A stretch of DNA of 64,000 nucleotides from Flavobacteriales bacterium UBA1937. Its GTDB lineage: Bacteria; Bacteroidota; Bacteroidia; Flavobacteriales; Weeksellaceae. The translations under genes were made by a program, and so were the position numbers. Under the pieces are notes generated by a model, which ran no database searches, was not told the DNA's origin, and worked only from the letters and a program-made list of their open reading frames with translations. Of this stretch, positions 52,345 through 61,548 are shown piece by piece. Within the stretch, counting starts at the first letter, position 1. Every line of letters starts with the position of its first letter. Location of the stretch: the NCBI GenBank assembly GCA_002337005.1, contig DDFD01000028.1:19092-83091 (forward strand). The letters run 5' to 3'.

Positions 52345-54432
52345 TTATTTATCTAGTTTCTTTTCTTTTAACCAATGACTTGTAGATTGATATGCCGAAA
52401 TAGCCTGGGTTTCTAAATCTTTTCTAGGTGTTTTTGGCAAAAGATTCTCTGTGTAATAGATATTATATTCGTCTGTAAGATAATCACTTTCTTTTTTAAT
52501 CAGTTGATATTGTTTTATTTTTTTGGTAGGAGAAATTACCGTTAGATAATTATCTTTTACAAAACCTAAATCTTGATAAGTTGCGATATAAGCTCTAGGA
52601 ACATAATTTTTAGAAAAAACATCTTGTCCTAGAAATTTAGAATCATAATTGAAATGTAACAAGCCAAAAAGGGTAGGCATTATGTCAATTTGTGATGTTA
52701 CAGTTCGGAATTTTTGGGGCTCTACAAAACCAGGAGAGAAAATCATTCCGGGGATTCTGTATTTGTCCATAGGAAGCTCTGTTTTTCCAGCACTAGAAGC
52801 ACAATGGTCTGCTACAATTACAAAAACGGTATTTTTAAACCAATCTTGTTTAGCTGCCATTTCGAAAAACTTTTTCAGGGCATAATCGGTATATTTCACA
52901 CCTCCATTTCTAGATTTGGCAGTTGGCGGAATATCAATTTTACCTTCGGGATAAGTGTATGGTCTATGGTTAGAAACCGTCATCCAGTGGTGAAAAAATG
53001 GTTTTCCAGATTTAGCATCTTTGTTCATTTCGAAGATTGCTTTTTTTGCCATGTCTTCATCACACACGCCCCAAACATTGGCAAAAGTAATTTCTTCTGG
53101 TTTAAAATTATCTCTATCAACAATTTGATAGCCATTTCCTCCAAAAAAATCTTTCATATTATCAAAATAGCTGTAACCTCCGTATAAAAATTTGGTGGTA
53201 TAACCTTTTGATTTAAAGATGTTTCCAGTAGTAAATTTGTTTTTATTTTCTGCCTCTCTTTTAATGATACTTTCTCCCGCAGTTGGTGGAATGCAAAGCG
53301 TAAGTGCTTCTAAACCACGCACAGTACGGTTGCCAGTAGCGTAAAGATTAGTAAAAAGCAAACTTTGCTGTGCCAAAGAATCTAGAAAAGGGGTTATTTT
53401 ATCACGATTTCCATAATAACTCATAAAATCTGCCGAAAGACTTTCAATAGAAATGAGCACTACGTTTTTATGTTGCTCAGGTTGAATTTCGGCAACTATT
53501 TTCCTATCTAAAGTAGCTGTTCCTAATGCAGAAAGAACGTTTTTTTCTGCCAGTTTTTCGTCAATGGTAGGATAGAATTTAAAGAAATCTAAAGTATTAT
53601 TGGTGAAAGCTTCATAGAATTTAAACAAACCATTGGCAGCAATTTCTTTTTTGAAGGTATTTCCTTTATCGTAAGAAAGTTTTGGGATGACTAAAATGCT
53701 GATGAATACTAAAATAATAAAGCTTCCCAACAAAATTAATTTTTGTTTGAAATTAGGAAGTTCTAACAGACTGTTTTTAGTTTTTCTATAAATAAGCCAA
53801 GTAATTGCAGTTGTTACTAAAAAAATGATAGAAAATAGTGGAACTATAGGATAGCTTTCCATAATATTTCCTATGACTTCATTGGTATAAATTAAATAAT
53901 CTACTGCAATAAAATTATAACGTACCCCAAATTCGTTGTAGAAAAAATATTCACTTACTGCATTAAAAATAATAAGCAAAACATACAGAAATAAAGTGAT
54001 GAAGTAGAGTGTATTTCTAATTTTAAGTCTTTGTTTTGGCAAGAAATACATCAGTGCAAAAAGAACGGTTTTCAAACCTAAAAAGATGAGCACAATTTCG
54101 CTTACACTTCCTCCGTATTGTTTAAAAATATTATTTGGAGTTAATAAAACATATAAAAATGCAGCAATGAAAATACCCAAAATTACTTTTCCATATGGAT
54201 TTTGATATTTCCCGTTAGATAAAAACAGAAAATAAAGCGCCAAAAAACTACTGGCTATGGTAAAAACGAAGATATCATTAACCAAACCAATAGAAGCTAC
54301 TTTTAAAATATCACCTATGCTGAAATGGTCTGTGGTAATAGGGTGTAGCACGAAAACTATCCTTAAAAGAAATGAAACAATGAGGTAAAGAATTCCTAAG
54401 TTAAGGAAAGGTTTTATTTTTTGTAGATACAT
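52345..54432 (-). CDS. LTA synthase family sulfatase-type membrane protein
   Basis: 695 residues. Five membrane helices lie in the first 250 residues, followed by a periplasmic alkaline-phosphatase/sulfatase domain: VLISIESLSADFMSYYGN near 327, NRTVRGLEALTL near 370 (probable catalytic Thr), GNGYQIVDRD near 435 and VFVIVADHCASS near 548. Related to phosphoglycerol or phosphoethanolamine transferases; Gram-negative bacteria lack lipoteichoic acid, so another envelope lipid or sugar is the likely acceptor. Confidence 0.88.
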   Translation of the reverse strand: MYLQKIKPFLNLGILYLIVSFLLRIVFVLHPITTDHFSIGDILKVASIGLVNDIFVFTIASSFLALYFLFLSNGKYQNPYGKVILGIFIAAFLYVLLTPNNIFKQYGGSVSEIVLIFLGLKTVLFALMYFLPKQRLKIRNTLYFITLFLYVLLIIFNAVSEYFFYNEFGVRYNFIAVDYLIYTNEVIGNIMESYPIVPLFSIIFLVTTAITWLIYRKTKNSLLELPNFKQKLILLGSFIILVFISILVIPKLSYDKGNTFKKEIAANGLFKFYEAFTNNTLDFFKFYPTIDEKLAEKNVLSALGTATLDRKIVAEIQPEQHKNVVLISIESLSADFMSYYGNRDKITPFLDSLAQQSLLFTNLYATGNRTVRGLEALTLCIPPTAGESIIKREAENKNKFTTGNIFKSKGYTTKFLYGGYSYFDNMKDFFGGNGYQIVDRDNFKPEEITFANVWGVCDEDMAKKAIFEMNKDAKSGKPFFHHWMTVSNHRPYTYPEGKIDIPPTAKSRNGGVKYTDYALKKFFEMAAKQDWFKNTVFVIVADHCASSAGKTELPMDKYRIPGMIFSPGFVEPQKFRTVTSQIDIMPTLFGLLHFNYDSKFLGQDVFSKNYVPRAYIATYQDLGFVKDNYLTVISPTKKIKQYQLIKKESDYLTDEYNIYYTENLLPKTPRKDLETQAISAYQSTSHWLKEKKLDK

Positions 54433-54487
54433 TTCTATTTTTTTGAGATTAAGATTCGAAATTTAAGACTTTTAAAATAAATAAAAA

Positions 54488-54973
54488 TTATTTCAAATTT
54501 CTTTTAAAATCAATCATTCTAAGTGCAGTAACGGCAGCTTCTACACCTTTATTGCCTAGATTACCACCACTTCTGGCGATAGATTGTTCTTTATTATCAT
54601 CTGTAAGAACGCAGAAAATTGCAGGAACGTCTGTCATTACATTACAATCTTTAATTCCTTGTGCTACAGCACTGCAAACGTAATCAAAATGTGGGGTTTC
54701 TCCTCTTATCACATTTCCTATTGCAATTACAGCATCGTGATTTTCTGCTGCGCAAAGTTGCATACAAGCAAAATTTAGTTCAAAAGCACCAGGTACAGAA
54801 AAAACGTCTATATTTTCTTTTTTTACGCCTTCTTTTTCTAGAATTTCTAGAGCAGCGTCTCTTAGGTTATAGGTTACAAAATCATTCCAATCAGAAACAA
54901 CAATGCCGATTCTAAAAGAATCAGCATTTGTAATTTGTAATGGTTTGTAATCCGAAAGATTTACAGTTGCCAT
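54488..54973 (-). CDS. ribH: 6,7-dimethyl-8-ribityllumazine synthase
   Basis: Condenses the ribityl pyrimidine with a C4 sugar phosphate in riboflavin synthesis. 161 residues with RIGIVVSDWNDFVTYNLRDAA near residue 22, VPGAFELNFACMQL near 60, GNVIRGETPHFDYVCSAVAQGI near 86-108 and GNLGNKGVEAAVTAL near 137. Other rib genes are absent here. It lies 9 bp after the TPR-protein gene on the same strand. Confidence 0.95.
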   Translation of the reverse strand: MATVNLSDYKPLQITNADSFRIGIVVSDWNDFVTYNLRDAALEILEKEGVKKENIDVFSVPGAFELNFACMQLCAAENHDAVIAIGNVIRGETPHFDYVCSAVAQGIKDCNVMTDVPAIFCVLTDDNKEQSIARSGGNLGNKGVEAAVTALRMIDFKRNLK

Positions 54974-54982
54974 TGTTTATTT

Positions 54983-55693
54983 TTAAAAGTTTTTTACCAT
55001 TTCTATGTAGGCATCAGACGTACCACCATCATAATCTTGATATTTTTCTTCGATAGTAGAAAAATATTTTTTAGCTTCTGCATTCTTTTTAAGGGCAAGG
55101 GCTAATAAACCAGCTTTTTTATTAAAATAGTAGCTAGTGTAGGCATCATCAGAAGCATTAGCAGCTTTGTCCATCATAGAAAGTGCGTCTTCTGATTTGT
55201 TTAAGTTTGCCATAGCGTCTCCCATTGCTCCATATTTTAGAGCCATTAGGATTTTGTTATCAGAACTAAATTTATCTAATAAATCATAAGCTTCTTGATA
55301 TTTACCTTCTTTGAATTTTAGTAAACCTGCATTATAAGCAGAAAGTTTACCAGCAGGAGTACCACTAAATTGGTCATAAGTTCCTTTGAAACCTGGGTTT
55401 GCAGCAGATTTACCACCTAGTGCAGCTTCGTCTTTTCCTTCAGAAAGGTTTTTTTGAGCAGCTAAGTAACTTAGAGTTGCTTCTTCGTTTTTAGGATTGG
55501 TAATAAATTGCTGGTATGCAAAATATCCTAATACTCCCAATACTAGAACTCCGAAAAGAATACCTAATTGCTTAGCGTATTTTTCAATGAACATCTCTGT
55601 CTTAAGTGCGGTCTGATCTAAATCCTGAAAAATCTCTACCGTTTCTTTTCCTTCGTTTTCTAGCTGTTTTTTGCTTTTATGCTTATCTGTCAT
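54983..55693 (-). CDS. TPR-repeat membrane protein, YfgM-like
   Basis: About 236 residues with the start MTDKHKSKKQLENEG. One membrane helix (ILFGVLVLGVLGYFAYQQF, about 41-60) is followed by several TPR-like helix pairs (GKYQEAYDLLDKF; NKSEDALSMMDKAA; KNAEAKKYFSTIEEKY). The architecture resembles YfgM, an inner-membrane protein that helps periplasmic folding. The start at 55693 is supported by the -7 box TATTTTTG at 55719-55712, which overlaps the ATG at 55714. Confidence 0.78.
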   Translation of the reverse strand: MTDKHKSKKQLENEGKETVEIFQDLDQTALKTEMFIEKYAKQLGILFGVLVLGVLGYFAYQQFITNPKNEEATLSYLAAQKNLSEGKDEAALGGKSAANPGFKGTYDQFSGTPAGKLSAYNAGLLKFKEGKYQEAYDLLDKFSSDNKILMALKYGAMGDAMANLNKSEDALSMMDKAANASDDAYTSYYFNKKAGLLALALKKNAEAKKYFSTIEEKYQDYDGGTSDAYIEMVKNF

Positions 55694-55711
55694 AATTTTA
55701 AAATTGAAATG

Positions 55712-55719
55712 CAAAAATA
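55712..55719 (-). promoter_or_regulatory. -7 promoter box of TPR-protein/ribH transcript
   Basis: TATTTTTG on the minus strand, 19 bp before the ATG at 55693. Confidence 0.55.
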
Positions 55720-56140
55720 ATAGTTTCTGCTGTGATATACAATATTTATTTTCAGTGGTTTTTAGATTAATTTATTGGGGTTAAAATTATTTAATTATTG
55801 AACTCAAATTGCTAAGGTTTTTCTAAAGAAAAAAAGAGCATTTTTGATATTCTTATTATAATGTCAACTAAGCATAATATTGTAATAATTGATCTTCATT
55901 TGTGTATTTCTGAGGAGGTACATAATAGTTGAAATTGGGCATAACTGCGAGAGTAGCAAAGATTTTTTCTAAGATTTTGCATTATATTTTAGCAAAACCA
56001 CTAACTTTTATCTTAGTAAAACAAAATTCTAAATATATAGACTAATGTAAATTTTCAACACAAGGTATTGACAATGAAGGTTTTGTGTTTTTGTGCTTAA
56101 AAATTATCTAAATGCGCAATAAGCAATAGTCATATTTTAT
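55720..56140. other. gene-free stretch of about 420 bp
   Basis: No supported gene. A 23-codon frame starts at 55861 but has no support beyond an ATG. A hairpin AACACAA (56057-56063) / TTGTGTT (56083-56089) with a 19-nt loop and a following T-rich stretch may be a terminator or part of an RNA. I see nothing else. Confidence 0.4.
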
Positions 56141-56148
56141 TATTTTTG
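56141..56148 (+). promoter_or_regulatory. -7 promoter box of DUF389 gene
   Basis: TATTTTTG, 14 bp before the ATG at 56163, which it supports over the TTG at 56157. Confidence 0.55.
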
Positions 56149-56162
56149 AGAAAATTTTGAAA

Positions 56163-57203
56163 ATGCTAAAAACCAGATTGCTCAGAACCGTTATCCTCCC
56201 GAAAGAAGAAAGCGAAGATTTCACTTATGCTGAGATTGAAGAAGGAACTCACTTCCGAGGGCACAATCTTTGGCTTTTGGTGATTTCTATGGTTATCGCA
56301 TGCATTGGTCTTAATATCAATTCTCAAGCTGCTGTAATCGGGGCAATGCTTATTTCGCCATTGATGGGGCCAGTTGTTGGTTTATCTTTTGGATTGTCTA
56401 CTCATAACAAAGATTTAGTGAAAAAGAGTTTGCAAAACTGGGGAATTATGATTCTAACCAGCTTAATAGCTTCTACTATTTATTTTATTATTTCGCCTTT
56501 TCATTCAGAAACCTCTCAGCTAGAATCTTTTAAAGAGGCAACAATTTTTGATTGTATGCTAGCACTTTTTGGTGGTTTTGCTTGGTTTTTAGGGATTATC
56601 AGAAAAGAAGCCATCAAAGTAATTGCTGGTGTAGCGGTTTCTACTGCGTGTATTCCTCCGCTTTGCACGGCAGGTTTTGGGATAGCGCATCTAAATTTTG
56701 ATTTTTTCTTCGGGGGAATGTATTTTTATCTAATTAATTGTGTTTTTATCGGAATTGGGACTTGGGTTCTGAGTATAGTTCTTGGTTATCAAAAATATTA
56801 TTTAGAAAAAGTAGAAAGACGAAATAAGAAATATGTTTGGATTGTGACTGTAGCGTCTATTTTGGTTTTGTTTCCGAGTGTTTTAATTACCATTAAAAAA
56901 TTTAATAAGGAAAAACTAAAAGAAAACGCAGACCAATATGTAACTCTTATTCAGAAAAAACATCCTGAAATAGAAATTGTAAATTATAAAGTAGGTGAAG
57001 AGATTGGTAAAAATTATTTGGGTATTACCATTCTAAATGACGAAAGCTTTGTGGATAACAAAATTTTAAATAAGGCAGATTCTCTCAATAAAAATATTGA
57101 AATCAGATGGCACTATGCACCTAATTCTGGTAAATCTGAACTAAATAAACTTCAACAGCAAATTAATGAATTGAAAGCCGAGCTTAAAAGAATTAATAAT
57201 TGA
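56163..57203 (+). CDS. DUF389 (TIGR00341-type) membrane protein
   Basis: About 346 residues. Core motif NSQAAVIGAMLISPLMGPVVGLSFGLSTHN (near residues 52-80), GWAWFLG-like and VAVSTACIPPLCTAGFGI near 160, all in a six- to seven-helix membrane domain. The C-terminal 110 residues are soluble and end in a coiled coil (KLQQQINELKAELKRINN). No established function. Its end overlaps the end of the convergent apt by 11 bp. Confidence 0.88.
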   Translation: MLKTRLLRTVILPKEESEDFTYAEIEEGTHFRGHNLWLLVISMVIACIGLNINSQAAVIGAMLISPLMGPVVGLSFGLSTHNKDLVKKSLQNWGIMILTSLIASTIYFIISPFHSETSQLESFKEATIFDCMLALFGGFAWFLGIIRKEAIKVIAGVAVSTACIPPLCTAGFGIAHLNFDFFFGGMYFYLINCVFIGIGTWVLSIVLGYQKYYLEKVERRNKKYVWIVTVASILVLFPSVLITIKKFNKEKLKENADQYVTLIQKKHPEIEIVNYKVGEEIGKNYLGITILNDESFVDNKILNKADSLNKNIEIRWHYAPNSGKSELNKLQQQINELKAELKRINN

Positions 57204-57729
57204 GAATGCTATACACTTCAGCATTAAACTGTTCTAGTTTTTTTTCTCCATCTAAATCTTTTAAACTGATTAAAAAACTAAATTGAGTAGCTTTTCCGCC
57301 TTGTTTTTCTACCAATTTGGCGGCAGCTTCTGTAGTTCCGCCTGTTGCCAGTAAATCATCGTGGATTAGGACTCTCTGACCAGGTTTTAGTTGGTCTGTT
57401 TTCATTTCTATTTCGGCGGTTCCGTATTCTAGAGCGTATTTTTCTGAAACAAAAGGAGGGGGTAGTTTTCCCTTTTTTCTAATTAAAACAAAAGGAACTT
57501 CTAACGCCACTGCAATGGCAATCCCGAAAAGATAACCTCTGCTTTCTATGCCACATACCACATCTACTTTTCCACGGCTAAAATCTGCTAAGTCTGCGAT
57601 GACTTCTTCATACAATTTCGGGTCTAGAAAAATTGGAGTAATGTCTTTAAACTGAATTCCTTCAATCGGGAAATTTGGTATGTTTTGTATGGTTTTTTCT
57701 AATTTTTCAATTAAATGATGAGAAGCCAT
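57193..57729 (-). CDS. apt: adenine phosphoribosyltransferase
   Basis: Salvages adenine to AMP using PRPP. 178 residues. FPIEGIQFKDITPIFLDPK near residue 20, CGIESRGYLFGIAIA near 60 and the PRPP loop VLIHDDLLATGGTTEAA near 119 are all typical. It lies 15 bp after the lipoprotein gene on the same strand. Confidence 0.95.
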   Translation of the reverse strand: MASHHLIEKLEKTIQNIPNFPIEGIQFKDITPIFLDPKLYEEVIADLADFSRGKVDVVCGIESRGYLFGIAIAVALEVPFVLIRKKGKLPPPFVSEKYALEYGTAEIEMKTDQLKPGQRVLIHDDLLATGGTTEAAAKLVEKQGGKATQFSFLISLKDLDGEKKLEQFNAEVYSILNY

Positions 57730-57744
57730 TTTTACTTTTTTTAT

Positions 57745-58902
57745 TTATTTTTTCTGAGAAGAATTAATTTTATAGCTTGTGATTTTCCAGCCGTTTTCTG
57801 TAGCCTTTAATCCGTAAGAAACATCTAAATCTGTTGTGTTTCCGTTTTTATCAGTCACGGTGTATGTTGCATTTACACTTGCGGTATTGTTGGCATTGGC
57901 TTTGGTATCTACACTTTTCACTTCTACTTTTTTCACCGCCCCAAAACCAGAGTTAGGATTAGAAAAACTGTCATAACTTCCCCAACTTGGGTTTTCGACC
58001 TGGCTGTATGCGCCTTTTAAATTTTGTGAATTTAAGCTGCTTAAGAAGTTTACTACGGTATTTTTAGGGTCTCCTAAAACTTTTGGTGCATCAGGAGTGG
58101 TGGTATCTTCAGGATTTACGGCATTTGGGTCTGTTGTTTCTGTTCCTTGTTCCGTAACTTCTGGTGTTAATAAAGCTTTTCCATTAATTGGAACGCCCAT
58201 TTTGGTCATTTCCAGTACTTTTTTAGATGTTTTTACCGTGATTTTGATGTCTATTTTATCATCTATGATTTTATCTTTTGGTAAAGAGGCAAAGTTCACA
58301 TAAAATCCTTTAAAAGAATTACTTTGCATTAAATTTTTAGAAGTTAATAATTTTTCTCCTTGGCTAGAAATAGTCAAAATGGTTTCTAGCGCTGCTTTAT
58401 CAAATTCTACTCTGTTTCCACTAGCGTCTAATAATCTAGGCACTACCATCATGGCTTTAGCGCCTACAATACTATCTATAGAAGCAGCTTGTACATTCAC
58501 TTGAATTGAAGTGGCAGTAATGTCGTTAGGATCTCTTTCGGAAGGGGTAATGTTTTGGAAGATGTTCATTTCTCCTAAAGAAGGAGGCGCGTTGCTCGCC
58601 CAAGTAATTCCGTTTTCTTTGGCTACTTGGTCTGCCATTGCGAAAATTTCAGGAACTTTTTTACCATCCAAAAGTTTGGCAAGGGCTTTCAGTTCTGCTA
58701 GGTCACCATCAGCTTCCACACCGAAGGTTTTTAGGATATATAAAGCTTCATTAAATTTAATCTGCTGAAGAGTAGGGAGAGATGATGTCATATCATTGAT
58801 GCTTTCTTGGAAAGCTTTGGTGCTTTCACCATCTACAGTGTCTTTTTTACAACTTATAAGAAATAGAGCCGATAAAATTGTAAGTAAAAAGAAACGTTTC
58901 AT
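57745..58902 (-). CDS. lipoprotein with C-terminal NTF2/DUF4878-like domain
   Basis: 385 residues. Signal peptide with lipobox LISC (cysteine near 18) and then KKDTVDGEST. The middle (residues about 30-240) is of unknown fold. After a Thr/Pro linker (TEQGTETTDPNAVNPEDTTT), the last 105 residues (VVNFLSSLNSQNLKGAYSQV... WKITSYKI) resemble DUF4878-type NTF2-like domains. It has its own -7 box TATTTTTG at 58927-58920. Confidence 0.75.
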   Translation of the reverse strand: MKRFFLLTILSALFLISCKKDTVDGESTKAFQESINDMTSSLPTLQQIKFNEALYILKTFGVEADGDLAELKALAKLLDGKKVPEIFAMADQVAKENGITWASNAPPSLGEMNIFQNITPSERDPNDITATSIQVNVQAASIDSIVGAKAMMVVPRLLDASGNRVEFDKAALETILTISSQGEKLLTSKNLMQSNSFKGFYVNFASLPKDKIIDDKIDIKITVKTSKKVLEMTKMGVPINGKALLTPEVTEQGTETTDPNAVNPEDTTTPDAPKVLGDPKNTVVNFLSSLNSQNLKGAYSQVENPSWGSYDSFSNPNSGFGAVKKVEVKSVDTKANANNTASVNATYTVTDKNGNTTDLDVSYGLKATENGWKITSYKINSSQKK

Positions 58903-58919
58903 TTATTTATAATTTTATA

Positions 58920-58927
58920 CAAAAATA
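58920..58927 (-). promoter_or_regulatory. -7 promoter box of lipoprotein/apt transcript
   Basis: TATTTTTG on the minus strand, 17 bp before the ATG at 58902. Confidence 0.5.
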
Positions 58928-59010
58928 TAAAAATCTTAAGACATTGTGAATATTTATTTTTTGGATGTCAACAAATGGTTTTAACATCATCTAGTCTCTT
59001 ATAACAAAAA

Positions 59011-59036
59011 AACGCTAACCTTTTACAGTTAGCGTT
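59011..59036. terminator. terminator of the hypothetical protein gene at 59087
   Basis: A 9-bp perfect stem AACGCTAAC / GTTAGCGTT with an 8-nt loop, followed by a run of seven T on the minus strand. It lies about 50 bp past the stop codon. Confidence 0.85.
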
Positions 59037-59086
59037 TTATTTTATTTATATGCTACGAAGTTGAAAACTTTGCACATCCGAAGGAT

Positions 59087-59782
59087 TTAGCTAATTGCCA
59101 ATAAGATTGAATCTGTAATTTCCCAATAATTATTAACCAATTCTAATTTAACAATACAATTTCTGAAAACTCGATGTGTATTTCGATAATTAACAAATAC
59201 TAAAGCAATTTTTTTGGAATCATCAAATAAGATTTCTGAATAATAAACAATTCCAGCTTCACAATCCTTTTTGTTTTTATCTTTTTTTTCTAAATCTTGA
59301 ACTTCTACAGCGCATTGATTAAAATCATTTGCTTTTACAGTACTTCTTTTACATAGACTTTTCAAAACATCCATTTTATTTGAAAAGCCACTAAAAAATT
59401 GCGTATTATCCTTTAGTATTTTTATTCTTGCTTCATTATTATATCTTGAAATGTAAGTATTTTTAATTTTCACAGAATCTAAATACAAAACACATTGTTT
59501 TTTTTCATTATTAAAAATTTGATTATGTGCTTTGGTGTGTTCTTTATTATATACTTCATCGTTATTATTTCGAGAGGCTATTCTTAAACTATCAAAATAT
59601 TTTTTTCTATCACCCAAATAATAATCATCATAAAAATTACCTATCAATTGATCAGTTAATTCATTATAAAGTTTTATTCTAACATCAGAAGATTGACTAA
59701 TACAAACTTTCATTTCTTCTTTACAATCTGTTATCAATGTAAAAGATAATAAAATAAATAATATTTTGAATCTAAAATTCAT
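59087..59782 (-). CDS. hypothetical exported protein
   Basis: 231 residues. A signal peptide (MNFRFKILFILLSFTLITDC) ends with a cysteine, but Asp at -1 makes a lipobox doubtful. The mature part has several cysteines and charged helices; no family recognised. Monocistronic. A terminator lies about 50 bp downstream. Confidence 0.7.
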   Translation of the reverse strand: MNFRFKILFILLSFTLITDCKEEMKVCISQSSDVRIKLYNELTDQLIGNFYDDYYLGDRKKYFDSLRIASRNNNDEVYNKEHTKAHNQIFNNEKKQCVLYLDSVKIKNTYISRYNNEARIKILKDNTQFFSGFSNKMDVLKSLCKRSTVKANDFNQCAVEVQDLEKKDKNKKDCEAGIVYYSEILFDDSKKIALVFVNYRNTHRVFRNCIVKLELVNNYWEITDSILLAIS

Positions 59783-60152
59783 CTGATTTTATTTAATAAT
59801 AATATTTACTAGTATTTATATGAATATTATCTTTACTTTTACGATATACATCAAAATAATCAAAGATAACTTTTCTTTTTAATATTGTCTTTAGAGTTTC
59901 TCTCTCCCCGCTACACAAAGTTGGGAGACTTTGCGCCAGTTTACTCACCACAATTACTGTATTTCCAAAATTAATTTTTACTTTTTAGCTTTGCTCAAAG
60001 TTGCAAACTTTGCGCAACAAGCATTTTCCAAATCTTCTTACTCCAAACTGCACTTGCATGAATTTTTTATTTTCGCCTGCTCAGAACTTGTTTCTAATTC
60101 TACCCAACCAATAATTTCAAAATTACTGATTTTTAATGAAATGAAAACAAAA
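59783..60152. other. gene-free stretch with short palindromic repeats
   Basis: No supported gene. It holds two copies of a palindromic word, CAAAGTTGGGAGACTTTGCG (59916-59935) and CAAAGTTGCAAACTTTGCGC (about 59996-60015). A third, GAAGTTGAAAACTTTGCAC, lies at 59058-59074 beyond the hypothetical gene. They read as fragments of a dispersed element. Confidence 0.5.
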
Positions 60153-60175
60153 AATCCCAGCTTTTGGCTGGGATT
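60153..60175 (-). terminator. terminator of the act operon
   Basis: A 9-bp perfect stem (AATCCCAGC / GCTGGGATT) with a 5-nt loop and a T6 run on the minus strand lies 24 bp past the actF stop codon. Confidence 0.85.
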
Positions 60176-60198
60176 GTATATCAATTATTTATAAATAA

Positions 60199-61533
60199 TT
60201 AAAAAGGATATTCGAAGATTTCTGATTCGTGAACCAAAGGATTTCCTGTTGGGATTAATTTTAGTTTCGTTAATGCAGTCATTACTACGAAAATAAATAA
60301 TCCTACGGTGAAGAAGAATGCTCCAAAAACCAATAAAGCTGTTTGTGCATTATCCCAGAATGGCCCTACTGTACCTGGCATTACCATATTAAAGAAATCT
60401 AACCAGTGTCCTAAAATAACCAAAACGGCCATAGTAGTTACCACTTTGTAATTTCTCTTGATGCTAGAACTTACTAATACCAATAGAGGTAATAAGAAGT
60501 TGATGATTAGCATTGGTAAGAAGGTATATTTATAATATTCAAATCTGTCAAAGAAATATCTTACTTCTTCTGGTATGTTTGCGTACCAGTAAAGCATAAA
60601 TTGGTCAAACCAAAGATAAGTCCACAATAAACTGGTAGCAAATAAGAATTTTGCTAAATCGTGTAAGTGGTTATCATTAAACTGAGGTAAAACACCTTTT
60701 TTCTTTAGATGTACTGCTACTAAAATAATAGCTGCTACCGCACTAGATAAAGTACTTACCATAGAATACCAGATGTATAGAGTAGAGTACCAGTGTGGGT
60801 CAATAGACATTAAGAAATCCCAAGCCCAAGCTGCAGATGCAAATCCGAAGAAAGCAATGTAGCCTACGCTCCAGTTGTATAGAGATTTATAATCACTTCT
60901 TGCTTTAGTTTCGTCTAATTTTTTAGATAATTTTTTGATTTTCCATACGAAGAAAGACGCACCAATTACATAGATAAGAACTCTAACAATATAGAAAGGA
61001 ATATTTAAAAATTTAGATTTTTCATAAAGTATTACATCAAAGTGTGGGGATTCTGGATTAGTTAATTCTGAATCCATCCAATGATAAAGGTGAGCTACAC
61101 CTCCTACATTTAGGAAAGTAAGAATTAATAATAAAATACCACCTACAGGGATAAAAGAAGCTACAGCTTCCATCACTCTTTGTACAATTACAGACCAGCC
61201 TGCGTGTGCAGCGTGCTGTATAGATAAGAAGAATAATGCACAAGCACTAATTCCGAAGAATAACATTGCAGCAGTTAAAAAAGCTGCATAAGGGGTATTA
61301 TGTACTTGGTGTGTTGCGTGTTCTAGATGAGCTGCTTGATCTTGTGGGCCTATTGTTTCTGCAGAATTGGTAGGAACGTGGTGACCTGAACTATGATGAA
61401 CAGCTTCCATCATTTCAGTAATTTTCACATCGTCTAGACTGTGGTTCAAAGCATAACCAATACCGAACAACACCAATCCAGTTACGATTAGTATGATAGA
61501 ATATAATCTTAATTTTGGTGAAAAACTATACAT
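60199..61533 (-). CDS. actF: alternative complex III quinol:cytochrome c oxidoreductase, membrane subunit ActF
   Basis: 444 residues, about ten membrane helices, of the NrfD-like ActF family: a quinol-side subunit of alternative complex III, which passes electrons from menaquinol to a cytochrome c or oxidase. A periplasm-type loop rich in His (HHSSGHH, HLEHATHQVH) follows the first helix at residues about 45-80. WAWDFLMSIDPHWYSTLY near 235 is typical. It is last in the operon, 15 bp after actE. Confidence 0.92.
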   Translation of the reverse strand: MYSFSPKLRLYSIILIVTGLVLFGIGYALNHSLDDVKITEMMEAVHHSSGHHVPTNSAETIGPQDQAAHLEHATHQVHNTPYAAFLTAAMLFFGISACALFFLSIQHAAHAGWSVIVQRVMEAVASFIPVGGILLLILTFLNVGGVAHLYHWMDSELTNPESPHFDVILYEKSKFLNIPFYIVRVLIYVIGASFFVWKIKKLSKKLDETKARSDYKSLYNWSVGYIAFFGFASAAWAWDFLMSIDPHWYSTLYIWYSMVSTLSSAVAAIILVAVHLKKKGVLPQFNDNHLHDLAKFLFATSLLWTYLWFDQFMLYWYANIPEEVRYFFDRFEYYKYTFLPMLIINFLLPLLVLVSSSIKRNYKVVTTMAVLVILGHWLDFFNMVMPGTVGPFWDNAQTALLVFGAFFFTVGLFIFVVMTALTKLKLIPTGNPLVHESEIFEYPF

Positions 61534-61548
61534 TTCTTTCTGTTTTAA

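Noticed and set aside
55861..55932. Short frame MSTKHNIVIIDLHLC... in the gap before the DUF389 gene
   Set aside because: Only 23 codons, no -7 box of good quality, no recognisable peptide family.
59931..60194. 87-codon plus-strand frame
   Set aside because: It begins inside a palindromic repeat word and ends across the act terminator; no family resemblance.
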